Source: WHSW01 sp963767475 (GTDB taxonomy: Bacteria; Actinomycetota; Thermoleophilia; Solirubrobacterales; 70-9). From it: 64,000 bases of DNA. The position numbers and the translations under genes are program-made. The DNA lies in contig CAVYEI010000002.1 in assembly GCA_963767475.1 (NCBI GenBank), positions 1,426,001-1,490,000 on the forward strand. The letters are read 5' to 3'. Shown here piece after piece: positions 25,048-32,363 of this stretch. Each line of letters begins with the position of its first letter. Position 1 is the stretch's first letter. The notes beneath the pieces were generated by a model. It saw nothing but the letters and a program-made list of their open reading frames with translations. It did no database searches and was not told where the DNA came from.

Positions 25048-26214
25048 CTGCCTTGCGGCAATCAGACCTCCCAGGGCGTAGCTGCCAAGCGACGCCAGCG
25101 CAGCACCGGCGATGCCCAGGGGCGGGATCAGGGCCAGGTTGAGGACGATGTTCAAGAGCAGCGCCGCGGCGGCGATGCCGTTGACGGTGCGGGTACGAGC
25201 GAAACGGACGAGGCCGGCGCTGAGGGCTCGCCACCAGGCCATCGCCGCGGCGGCGGGCAGCAGTGCCCAGAGCGCGTCGGTGGCGTCGGCAAAGTCGTCG
25301 CCGAAGAGCAGATCGATCGCGGCCGGGGCGGCGAGCGCGAGGATCGGCAGCGCCAGCAACGCGACCAGCAGGCTCATCCTCGCCGCGGCGGCTGTGGTTC
25401 GTAGCGACTCGCCCGTATCGGCAGACCATTGGCGCTCGCGCGCACCGGTGGCGATCGAATCGGTGACGAGCCAGACGAGCTCTGCGAAGACCACGGCGAC
25501 GACGTAGATGCCAACCGCTTGCGAGCCGTCGAGGGCGGCGAGCAGGAATACGTCGAGACGGAGGTTGAGGAACAGGAACAGGAAGTAGGGGGTGAGCACC
25601 GCTCCGGCAAGGAGCTGGCTGCGAGCGAGGTCGCGCGGAGGGCGTACGGGGCGGCCGGCGACCTGTGCGTGCAGGGCCAGTGCGATCAGCACCGTGAGCC
25701 AGAAGGCCGCCAGGACGGTCTCGACCGACAGCTCGCCGGCCAGGGCAAGGACGACGATCGCCAGCGTCCTGGCGATGTCCCCGATCGCAAGCGCGACGTT
25801 CGAGCGCTCGATCTGGCCGCCGACGATCAGCAGTCCCCGCAGCAGCGCGAGCAGGGCCCGAGGCGCGATCATCAGCGCCGCGAGCGCGATCGCGAGCGCG
25901 CTGACGCCGGCGAACACGCCGTCTCGGCCAAGGGCCCACATCGCGACGACGATCAGTGCCGAGGCCGTACCGGTCGCTGCGGCGATCCGAAGCGCAACTC
26001 CATACAGCAGCGGTCGCGGGGTGCCATCCGACCAGGCCTTCGCCTGGGCTTGCTCGAAGCCGACGCTGGAGGCGAGCGCCGCCACCGTCGACACGGTCAT
26101 CGCCACCGCATAGACGCCGTTTCCGGCCGGTCCGATCCCGCGCGCGATCAGGACGGATGCGACGAACCCCGAGCCATAGATGACCAGGCGCGACGCGAGC
26201 GTGTGGACGCCCAG
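24940..26214 (-). CDS. Wzx/MATE-like polysaccharide flippase, start uncertain
   Basis: A polytopic protein with about twelve hydrophobic helices; the central helices carry RLDVFLLAALDGSQAVGIYVV and the late part has NIVLNLALIPPLGIAGAALAS, both typical of polysaccharide-export flippases. The first ATG/GTG/TTG in frame is the GTG at 26106, but upstream codons in the same frame encode the family's first helix, including VLIARGIGPAGNGVYAVAM. No canonical start precedes that sequence before a stop near 26265. I therefore place a tentative start at the CTG at 26214, giving 424 residues, a normal family length. It probably works with the two glycosyltransferases beside it. Confidence 0.75.
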   Translation of the reverse strand: MGVHTLASRLVIYGSGFVASVLIARGIGPAGNGVYAVAMTVSTVAALASSVGFEQAQAKAWSDGTPRPLLYGVALRIAAATGTASALIVVAMWALGRDGVFAGVSALAIALAALMIAPRALLALLRGLLIVGGQIERSNVALAIGDIARTLAIVVLALAGELSVETVLAAFWLTVLIALALHAQVAGRPVRPPRDLARSQLLAGAVLTPYFLFLFLNLRLDVFLLAALDGSQAVGIYVVAVVFAELVWLVTDSIATGARERQWSADTGESLRTTAAAARMSLLVALLALPILALAAPAAIDLLFGDDFADATDALWALLPAAAAMAWWRALSAGLVRFARTRTVNGIAAAALLLNIVLNLALIPPLGIAGAALASLGSYALGGLIAARQLRLLGLGWLTLVPGLDDARRLAGLMRAALPAWGGR

Positions 26215-26251
26215 GGCAGCGGTCGAGCGCCCGCTGCCCGGCGCCCGGCCC

Positions 26252-26461
26252 TCAGTCGACGTCGCTGTCCTCGATCAGGAAGGCGACCCGGACGTGGGCG
26301 CGGTACTCATCGAGGTTCTCGCCGCGAATCCCGGTCGAGACGATGTCGACCGCACGGATGTTGCGAAGCGACGAGGACGCCTGCGTGAGCGCCTGCTTGG
26401 CGGCGTCGTCGGTGGACGTCTTCGAGCTGCCGACGAGCTCGATGATCTTGACTACGGCCAT
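26252..26461 (-). CDS. dodecin-family protein
   Basis: A 69-residue protein matching dodecins in length and pattern: KIIELVGSSKTSTDDAAKQA, then LRNIRAVDIVSTGI, then YRAHVRVAFLIED. A strong AGGAGG stands before the ATG. Dodecins form hollow 12-mers that store flavin or CoA. The tryptophan that stacks on flavin in the classical proteins (in LRWFEV) is replaced here by alanine (IRAVDI), so flavin binding is doubtful. The downstream flippase frame begins just after its stop. Confidence 0.85.
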   Translation of the reverse strand: MAVVKIIELVGSSKTSTDDAAKQALTQASSSLRNIRAVDIVSTGIRGENLDEYRAHVRVAFLIEDSDVD

Positions 26462-26508
26462 TGTTCCTCCTTGGATGGCCGGCCCTGAGCGCGGCCGGTG
26501 GAGGTGTT

Positions 26509-26745
26509 CTATCGCGGCGCGTGCCCCCACGCCGAGCCGCTCACCTGGCGGGCGGCGATCCCGTCCTCGAGCGCGGCACGCTGCCACGGGCTCTGCGCGG
26601 GCCCGACGGGCCCGATCGACGGCGCGGTGTCGGCGAGGAACTGCTCGAGCCCGGCGACGATCGCCGCCGCCTCGCTCTCCGACGCCGCCGGGGAGACGAG
26701 CTCGATCCGCGGCCGCGGACGCTTGCGGTTTCCATTCGTGTTCAC
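26509..26745 (-). CDS. small protein resembling acyl-CoA carboxylase epsilon subunit
   Basis: A 78-residue protein. After a basic, polar N terminus (MNTNGNRKRPRPRIELVSP) it has SESEAAAIVAGLEQFLADT and ends with SPWQRAALEDGIAARQ. The order of an acidic helix containing AAIVAGLEQFL followed by PW-RAAL is what I know from the small epsilon subunits of actinobacterial acyl-CoA carboxylases and their relatives. The match is by eye only. A carboxylase beta subunit occurs at 61923-63491, 35 kb away. It ends 47 bp upstream of the dodecin gene on the same strand. Confidence 0.5.
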   Translation of the reverse strand: MNTNGNRKRPRPRIELVSPAASESEAAAIVAGLEQFLADTAPSIGPVGPAQSPWQRAALEDGIAARQVSGSAWGHAPR

Positions 26746-26771
26746 GCCCTGGACTCTACGATCGACGCCCG

Positions 26772-27720
26772 ATGAGTGAGATCCCGGTCTTCGACGGCGA
26801 GGCGGTGTTGGCGGCGGTTTCGCCGCTGGAGGCGATCGATCGCACCCGAGTCGCCTTCGAGCGCCACGCGGCCGGCGCGTGGGTGATGCCGGCGAAGGTC
26901 TACGTCGACGCGCCGCCCGACGGCGACTTCCGGGCGATGCCGGCGCGCGGCGACGGGCTGGCGACGCTCAAGTGGGTGACCTCGTTCCCGCGCAACCCCG
27001 AGCGCGGCCTGCCGGTGGTCGCAGGGGCGATGCTCGTGTCCAGCGCCGAGACCGGCGAGTTGCTGGCGCTCGATCGACTGCGCCGCGATCACCTCGCTGC
27101 GCACCGGGGCCGCCGCCGCGGTCTCCGCGCGGACGCTGGCCCGCGACGATGCCCGCACGGTCGGCGTGATCGGCTGTGGCGTCAACGGCGCCTGGGCCGC
27201 ACGCTGCCTGGCCGCGGCCGGCTACGGCGCCGGCGTCTGCCACGACCCGCGACCGGCGGCCGCCGAGGCGCTCGCCGGCGAGCTCGGCTGGATCGTCGGC
27301 GATCGTGGCGAGGCGGCGGCGCAGGAGATCGTCGTAACCGTCACCCCGGCCGACGCCACGGTGATCGGCGAGGCCGACCTTCGAGCCGGCCAGCACCTGG
27401 CCGTGCTCGGCGCCGATGCCCACGGCAAGGCTGAGGTCGAGCTCGCGGCGCTGGCGCGCTGCGCCCTCTTCTGCGACGAGTGGGAGCAGGCATCCAAGGG
27501 CGGCGAGCTCTCCGGCGCGGTGGCGGCGGGCGCCGTCGACCGCGAGCGGGTGACCGAGATCGGCGAGGTGCTGCTCGGACGCGCGCCCGGCCGCACGACG
27601 GCCGATCAGATCACGCTCTTCGACTCAACCGGGCTCGCGATCCAGGACCTCGGGATCGCGCTTGCGGTGCTCGAGGCATGGAGGTCGGGTCGGATCAAGT
27701 CCCCCACCGTTTCGCTCTGA
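26772..27720 (+). pseudogene. ornithine cyclodeaminase/mu-crystallin family gene with a frameshift
   Basis: Two frames together encode one protein. The first, from ATG 26772 to about 27075, reads MSEIPVFDGEAVLAAVSPLE, LATLKWVTSFPRNPERGLP and VSSAETGELLAL. The second frame then gives DCAAITSLRTGAAAAVSART and the NAD-binding VGVIGCGVNGAWAARCL, continuing to the TGA at 27720. The join falls in TCGATCGACT (27071-27080), and removing one base restores the family sequence. The family includes ornithine cyclodeaminase, ketimine reductase and alanine dehydrogenase; the substrate is unknown. The shift may be a real inactivation or a sequencing/assembly error. Confidence 0.82.
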
Positions 27721-28944
27721 TCAGGTCGGCTTCGCCAGCTCCCGGGTGACCGCCTCGGTGAGGTCGGCCGCGCAGGCGATCGTCGCGTAGTTGAGGTTCT
27801 CGGGCACGTCGGTCGGCGAGTGGTAGTTGTCGATTCCCTTGTGGCGGTTGAGCGAGACGAGGCAGGTGGTCGGGATCCCCATCCGGCTCGGGATCACGGA
27901 GTCGGTGCTGGTCGAGGCGCGCATCCCGCGGCGCATCCTGATCCCCTCGCGGACGGCGATCTCCGCGCAGAGGTCGCGCAGGCCGCGGTCGAAGTAGTCC
28001 TCCATCACGAAGGCTCCCTCGCCCTCGAGCATCGCCAGCTCCGGCGAGCCAACCGAGTCGAGGTTGATCACCCAGGTGCGATCGCGATCGAGCGGAGCGA
28101 GGTGGCGCCGGGCGAATCCGTAGACGCCGCCCTGGAGAACCTCCTCGGCCCCGCACGATGCGAGCACCACCCGCACGCCGCTCGCAGGGCGCTCGCGGAA
28201 GGCCTCCGCGAGCGCGACCAGCACGGCAACCCCGCTGAGGTTGTCGTTGGCACCGGGTACGACCGGGTGCTTGGCGATGTCCCGGAAGGCGGCCGCGCTG
28301 ACCGCCGAGAGCGCGACTCCGGCGGCGGCGATCCCGCGCCGGCGGGTGGCCGCGCCGAGCGCCCCCAGCGCCGGGCCCGCGACCACGCTCCACCAGATCG
28401 GGACCGCCGTGTCGAACCGCTCGATCACGCCTGGGAACCAGTCGACCATCTTGCGCTGGACGGTCTGGTCGAAGATCACCCCGCCGTGAGCAGCGTCGTG
28501 GTGCGCCATCGCGACCACCGTCCGCTCGGCGTCCGGGTCGCCGAGCTCGGCGACCACGTTCCAGGTCGTCTTGCGCTTGCCGAGCGCGCGGCGGACCGGG
28601 CGCAGCCCGTTCGAAGCCTCGTCGGCGATCAGCGCCGCGGTCGCGGCCCCGCCGGCGATCGCCGCGGCTCGACCGCGCCTGCTGAGCGCAGCGATCCCCG
28701 AGAGCGCGCCCGCCCCCGAGAGCCCGGCAAGCAGGCCCGCATACCCGTCGAGGAACTCCTCCTCCTCGACCCGCGCCGCTGCCCCCGCCTGCTCGAGGCG
28801 AGTCGCCAGCCACTCGGCCGCCTCGCGCTCACCCTCGGAACCGGCCTCGCGCTCGAGCGGCGCCAGCGCCTCGACCACCTCGCGCAGGGTCTGGACCGAC
28901 GCCCGCGTTTCGACGTCGTTGGTGAGCACGGCGTTGGTCGGCAT
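27721..28944 (-). CDS. M28-family zinc aminopeptidase-like protein
   Basis: A 407-residue protein. Zinc ligands of the M28 fold are visible in VVAMAHHDAAHGG, GANDNLSGVAVLVAL, ASCGAEEVLQGG, WVINLDSVGSPEL and DNYHSPTDVPEN. Two weakly hydrophobic stretches (residues ~70-105 and ~175-215) interrupt the fold; the second sits between the first zinc ligands and could be a membrane or lid segment. No signal peptide is evident. It probably removes N-terminal residues from peptides, but M28 proteins also include cyclases and deacylases. Its stop abuts the end of the cyclodeaminase-family gene. Confidence 0.85.
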   Translation of the reverse strand: MPTNAVLTNDVETRASVQTLREVVEALAPLEREAGSEGEREAAEWLATRLEQAGAAARVEEEEFLDGYAGLLAGLSGAGALSGIAALSRRGRAAAIAGGAATAALIADEASNGLRPVRRALGKRKTTWNVVAELGDPDAERTVVAMAHHDAAHGGVIFDQTVQRKMVDWFPGVIERFDTAVPIWWSVVAGPALGALGAATRRRGIAAAGVALSAVSAAAFRDIAKHPVVPGANDNLSGVAVLVALAEAFRERPASGVRVVLASCGAEEVLQGGVYGFARRHLAPLDRDRTWVINLDSVGSPELAMLEGEGAFVMEDYFDRGLRDLCAEIAVREGIRMRRGMRASTSTDSVIPSRMGIPTTCLVSLNRHKGIDNYHSPTDVPENLNYATIACAADLTEAVTRELAKPT

Positions 28945-29031
28945 GCGAAGCGAAGCAGCCTACCGGCGGCCACCGGGCCCGTGTGTGAGCCGGCCTCAAG
29001 GATGGTCGCCGGGAAGCCGAACCAATGGGTG

Positions 29032-29559
29032 ATGGCAACGCAGGCCCCTGAGCAGTTCGAGGTGCGGCACATCTACCGCTCGTTTCGCGCTGAGCGCAAC
29101 CAGGCCCTGCACCACGTCCTCGGCCGGCTGCCGTACGAGTTCATCGTCGGCCTGATCGAGGGGCTCGAGGAGGCCGACGTGATCACTCCGGGCCGGCTGT
29201 TCGCCGGTGACCGCGGCGGTTGCGCCGTCGGCGTCACCCTGCGGGCGCTCGACCCCAGCTACCAGGGACGCCGGCTGATCTGGGGACGGCGGCTGCGACG
29301 CTCGATCTTCGGCCTGCGCAGGTCGCTGGCGCGCCAGGTGCGCCACCTGTACGCGCTCGAGCAGGTCTTCGACCGTTCCGTCCATCTGCTCCAGGAGGAG
29401 TTCCCGCATCTGCCCGGCGACCGAATCGCCCTGGCGACCGCGCACTGGGTCGCGGGCGAGGCGCGCACGGAGCTGTTGATGCGGGAGATGGACTCCGATT
29501 GGATGGGGCGGATCGTCGCCCACCCGGAACCACGCGCCGCCGTCCTCGCGGCCGCCTAG
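29032..29559 (+). CDS. conserved-looking protein of unknown function
   Basis: A 175-residue protein that I do not recognise. The ATG at 29032 is preferred over the long upstream frame, which is only the shadow of the M28 gene. It is rich in arginine and aromatic residues (RHIYRSFRAERNQALHHVLG), predicted mostly helical, and has no cysteine pair or membrane helix. The section LIWGRRLRRSIFGLRRSLAR is strongly basic and could bind nucleic acid or lipid. Downstream, about 80 bp separate it from the next small gene. Confidence 0.55.
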   Translation: MATQAPEQFEVRHIYRSFRAERNQALHHVLGRLPYEFIVGLIEGLEEADVITPGRLFAGDRGGCAVGVTLRALDPSYQGRRLIWGRRLRRSIFGLRRSLARQVRHLYALEQVFDRSVHLLQEEFPHLPGDRIALATAHWVAGEARTELLMREMDSDWMGRIVAHPEPRAAVLAAA

Positions 29560-29640
29560 CTGCAGCGTTACCTGGGCCACCGGTGCAGCCGCGACGTCCA
29601 AGCAGCAAAATATGGTGCCCGTTTCCGTTATACAGCGACC

Positions 29641-30000
29641 ATGCAGCAGGAGATCCCGATCACATTTGACGAGTTCGGCTGGAGCTCACTCGAGGAGCGA
29701 GCGCAGGCCGAGCGCCTCGACCTCGGCGGGCTCGTGTCGCAGGCTTGCGCGTACTACGAGTCCGAGCTCGACACTGGGCGCCCGGCGACGCGCGCGTCGG
29801 GCTTCGGGCCGCCCGCCGGCGGAGAGGCTCGCGCGTTGATGATCGAACTCCCCGAGGAGTCCTTCCGACGGCTCGGGCGCGAGGCCGACCTTCAGGGGAT
29901 CCCATTCGAACGGCTGCTGGCCCACGCCGCGCTCCTCTACCTCGCCGATGTCGACGCGGGGCGCGTGGGCGAGCGGATCGTCCGACGCTCCACCGGGTAG
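29641..30000 (+). CDS. small protein with an internal tandem duplication, unknown function
   Basis: A 119-residue acidic protein. Its two halves resemble each other: residues ~8-53 contain LEERAQAERLDLGGLVSQA and end ESELDTGRPATR, while residues ~68-112 contain LGREADLQGIPFERLLAHA and end LADVDAGRVGER. Each half looks like a strand followed by two helices, as in ribbon-helix-helix DNA-binding units. A covalent RHH dimer is one possible reading. It is convergent with the ECF sigma gene; an AT-rich TTATAC stands about 12 bp upstream of its ATG. Confidence 0.65.
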   Translation: MQQEIPITFDEFGWSSLEERAQAERLDLGGLVSQACAYYESELDTGRPATRASGFGPPAGGEARALMIELPEESFRRLGREADLQGIPFERLLAHAALLYLADVDAGRVGERIVRRSTG

Positions 30001-30030
30001 ATCAACCGTTCCTGCGTATCGGGCGGCGCC

Positions 30031-30717
30031 CTAGGCGGAGATTGCCGTTACCGGCGCGACTTCCAGCTCCCGCAAGGTCTGCTTCAGCGCCGCCCGTCCT
30101 CGGTGATGCAATCCCTGGACCGCGGCCTCCGTTTTTCCCAGCCGTTCGGCGATCTCGTTCGGGGAGAGGCCGGCGATGTGTCGGAGCACGAGCACCTGTC
30201 GCTGCGACTCCGGCAAGCCTGCCAGCGCCTCCTTCAGCGACCGCAAGCGCTCGAACGAGATCTGATCTGAGCCATGGTCGGCTACAAGCACCTCCGCGAC
30301 GGGAATCTGTCGCCTGGAGCGCAGATGATCGAGCGCCGCATTGCGCGCTACGCGGAGGATCCATGCGGCGAAGGGCACGTCCCGTTCCTCGTATTTGTCG
30401 ATCGCATGGATCAGCTTCGCGAACACGTCCTGAGTGATGTCCTCGGCCTCATGGTGGTCGTGCACGATGCTCCGAACGAAGCCCTGGACGTCATCCGCGT
30501 GGCGTACGTACAGATAGTGGAGCGCGTCCAAGTCGCCTGCCTTGGCGCGAGCGATCGCCCGACGCTCGAGACCCCGGCCCGCCTGCCCCTCGGCTTGGTC
30601 AGCAGGCCTGAATCGCCGAGACGGACGCTCGCCCGCGTCGAGTGCCCACGCCACCTGGGCTCTATCAAGCCGATCGACTCCCATGCCAGTCTCGCTCCGT
30701 GATCGCTTGACACCCAT
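30031..30717 (-). CDS. RNA polymerase ECF-type sigma factor
   Basis: A 228-residue sigma-70 family factor; ATG at 30717 preceded by AAAGGGGGA. A polar ~55-residue N-terminal extension comes before region 2 (LYVRHADDVQGFVRSIV, EAEDITQDVFAKLI, PFAAWILRVARNAALDHLR). Region 4 is LPESQRQVLVLRHIAGLSP, then NEIAERLGKTEAAVQGLHHR. No anti-sigma factor is recognisable next to it, unless the duplicated small protein at 29641 plays that part, for which I have no evidence. It stands at the edge of the polysaccharide locus and may help control it. Confidence 0.9.
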   Translation of the reverse strand: MGVKRSRSETGMGVDRLDRAQVAWALDAGERPSRRFRPADQAEGQAGRGLERRAIARAKAGDLDALHYLYVRHADDVQGFVRSIVHDHHEAEDITQDVFAKLIHAIDKYEERDVPFAAWILRVARNAALDHLRSRRQIPVAEVLVADHGSDQISFERLRSLKEALAGLPESQRQVLVLRHIAGLSPNEIAERLGKTEAAVQGLHHRGRAALKQTLRELEVAPVTAISA

Positions 30718-30720
30718 CAA

Positions 30721-31016
30721 TTGTCGCGTCCCCCTTTCGATGAGCGGAAACGCCGGTCAAGCCCGAGCCCGGCAGTCCGCAAGCGCACGCTACGACAGGT
30801 GAACGGAAATAGCACCGGGGTACCTACCCCAGTCTTTTCTCCCACCCCCACTCGCGGATCCCCCGGGGTCAGGCGGGCACTCGACCACGGATACACCCGA
30901 GAGCGACGCCGAGGGATGGGTCCTTGCCCACCGCGTGAGACGCGGCGCCGCTCTTGCTGGGTGTCTGAGCCCCGTATGAGTGGGGCGGTGAATCGACTCT
31001 AGTCCCAGAACGCCTC
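30721..31016. promoter_or_regulatory. 296 bp divergent intergenic region with two inverted repeats
   Basis: No gene is seen between the sigma factor and the Gfo/Idh gene. The region is less GC-biased than its neighbours and must hold promoters for both directions. It contains GGGGTACCTACCCC at 30817-30830 (6-base arms around CC) and a weaker GCCCC-N8-GGGGC at 30968-30985. I could not identify confident -35/-10 pairs. A regulator of polysaccharide genes could bind the first repeat. Confidence 0.4.
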
Positions 31017-32363
31017 ATGGCCGCTGTTTTTGACGCGCACAGAGTTGGAGTTTCGTATCTCGAAACGCCCAAGCTTTGGGGGAACGAAGAGACGAGGTAC
31101 CGATTCCGTCGGATCTGGCGCGATCGGTGGAGCGTTCTCGCGGCTGGCCCGTTGGTGGGACAGCGGATGCCTGGGCATGCGAGACACCCGAACGGGAACG
31201 GGCACGGCCCGAATGGGAACGGGCACGAGCCGAACCGAAACGGGCACGGCCCCAACGGTGGCGGCATCCCTAGATGGCGTTTCCGGCGACCTGCCCGCCG
31301 GCAGCGATGGCACTCGAACGGTGACCACGAGCGCGTCAGCGTCGGCCTCGTCGGCCTCGGCTACTGGGGGCCGAACATCCTTCGCGTTCTCTCTGACCTG
31401 GAGGATGTTGACCTGTGCTGGATTTGCGACCAGCGACCTGATCGATTGGAGCGCATGGCGCGGCGCTACCCCGGCGCCATGCCGACAAATGAGTTTGGCG
31501 ACCTGCTCGACGACCCGGAGTTGGATGCGATCCTGATCGTGACACCGGTCGGCACGCATGCCGATCTCGCTGCGGCCAGCCTCGGCGCCGGCAAGCACAC
31601 CTTCGTCGAAAAGCCGATCGCCGCGTCCGCCGCGGAGGCTGACGAGCTTGCCCGGATCGCCTGCGCTGCGGGCCTGGTGCTGATGTGCGGGCACACGTTC
31701 ATCTACAGCCCGCCGGTCCGCGCAGTGAAGAAGCTCCTCGACCAGGATGAGCTCGGCGATCTCTACTTCGTCTCCTCAAGCCGGGTCAACCTCGGCCTGC
31801 ATCAGCGCGACGTGAGCGTGATCTGGGACCTCGGACCGCATGATTTCTCGATCCTCCGCTACTGGCTCGACGAGGGGCCGGAGACGGTTGCGGCCTGTGG
31901 CCGCGACGCCGTCGTAAACGGGATCGCCGATGTCGCCTTTCTGACGCTCCGGTTCGGTTCGGGAACGCTGGCGAACATCGAGATGAGCTGGCTCGCGCCG
32001 AGCAAGCTGCGTCGGACCGTGCTCGTCGGCAGCAAGAAGATGGTCGTCTACGAGGACGGCGCTCCGGAGCCGGTTCGGGTCTTCGACCGTGGCGTCGTCT
32101 ACCAGGACCCTGAGACCTTCGGCGAGTACCACCTCTCCTACCGGACCGGCGACATCGTCTCTCCGCACCTTGACGGGAGTGAACCGCTCGCGGTCGAGAT
32201 GGAGGACTTCGTGGCATCCGTGCGGGCCGGCGATCCCCGCCATGACCAGCTCGAGCTGGCGCTCGACGTCGTCCGGATGATCGAGGCTGCCGAGACGTCG
32301 TTGCTCGGAGATGGCGAGCCGGCGCGGGTCGATGCGCCGATCGCGGCCCCACTGATCCCGTGA
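31017..32363 (+). CDS. Gfo/Idh/MocA sugar oxidoreductase with Asn-Gly-rich N-terminal extension
   Basis: A 448-residue protein if the ATG at 31017 is used; an in-frame ATG at 31167 (residue 51) may be the real start, since the first 50 residues look like translated intergenic DNA. The NAD(P)-binding motif is VGLVGLGYWGPNILRVL near residue 110, and the catalytic-lysine motif is FVEKPIAASAAEADELA. GPHDFSILRYWL follows in the C-terminal domain. Such enzymes include WbpB/WlbA, which oxidise C3 of UDP-HexNAcA before transamination. An aminotransferase and an acetyltransferase 1.5 kb away fit that pathway. Residues 58-83 form a seven-residue repeat. Confidence 0.88.
   Translation: MAAVFDAHRVGVSYLETPKLWGNEETRYRFRRIWRDRWSVLAAGPLVGQRMPGHARHPNGNGHGPNGNGHEPNRNGHGPNGGGIPRWRFRRPARRQRWHSNGDHERVSVGLVGLGYWGPNILRVLSDLEDVDLCWICDQRPDRLERMARRYPGAMPTNEFGDLLDDPELDAILIVTPVGTHADLAAASLGAGKHTFVEKPIAASAAEADELARIACAAGLVLMCGHTFIYSPPVRAVKKLLDQDELGDLYFVSSSRVNLGLHQRDVSVIWDLGPHDFSILRYWLDEGPETVAACGRDAVVNGIADVAFLTLRFGSGTLANIEMSWLAPSKLRRTVLVGSKKMVVYEDGAPEPVRVFDRGVVYQDPETFGEYHLSYRTGDIVSPHLDGSEPLAVEMEDFVASVRAGDPRHDQLELALDVVRMIEAAETSLLGDGEPARVDAPIAAPLIP
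31188..31265 (+). repeat. 21-bp coding tandem repeat (PNGNGHG units)
   Basis: Three 21-bp units (31188-31208, 31209-31229, 31230-31250) plus a partial fourth encode PNGNGHG, PNGNGHE, PNRNGHG and PNGGG. The units differ by a few substitutions, so they are not recent perfect copies. They form a flexible, weakly metal-binding-looking linker between the N terminus and the nucleotide-binding domain of the oxidoreductase. Confidence 0.85.

Noticed and set aside
27820..29559. 579-residue plus-strand open frame read as one gene
   Set aside because: The first 400 residues are antisense to the M28 peptidase; only the part from 29032 stands as a gene candidate.
31188..31265. Short repeats as a CRISPR array
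   Set aside because: 21-bp units are in frame, directly abutting and without spacers; they encode a linker.
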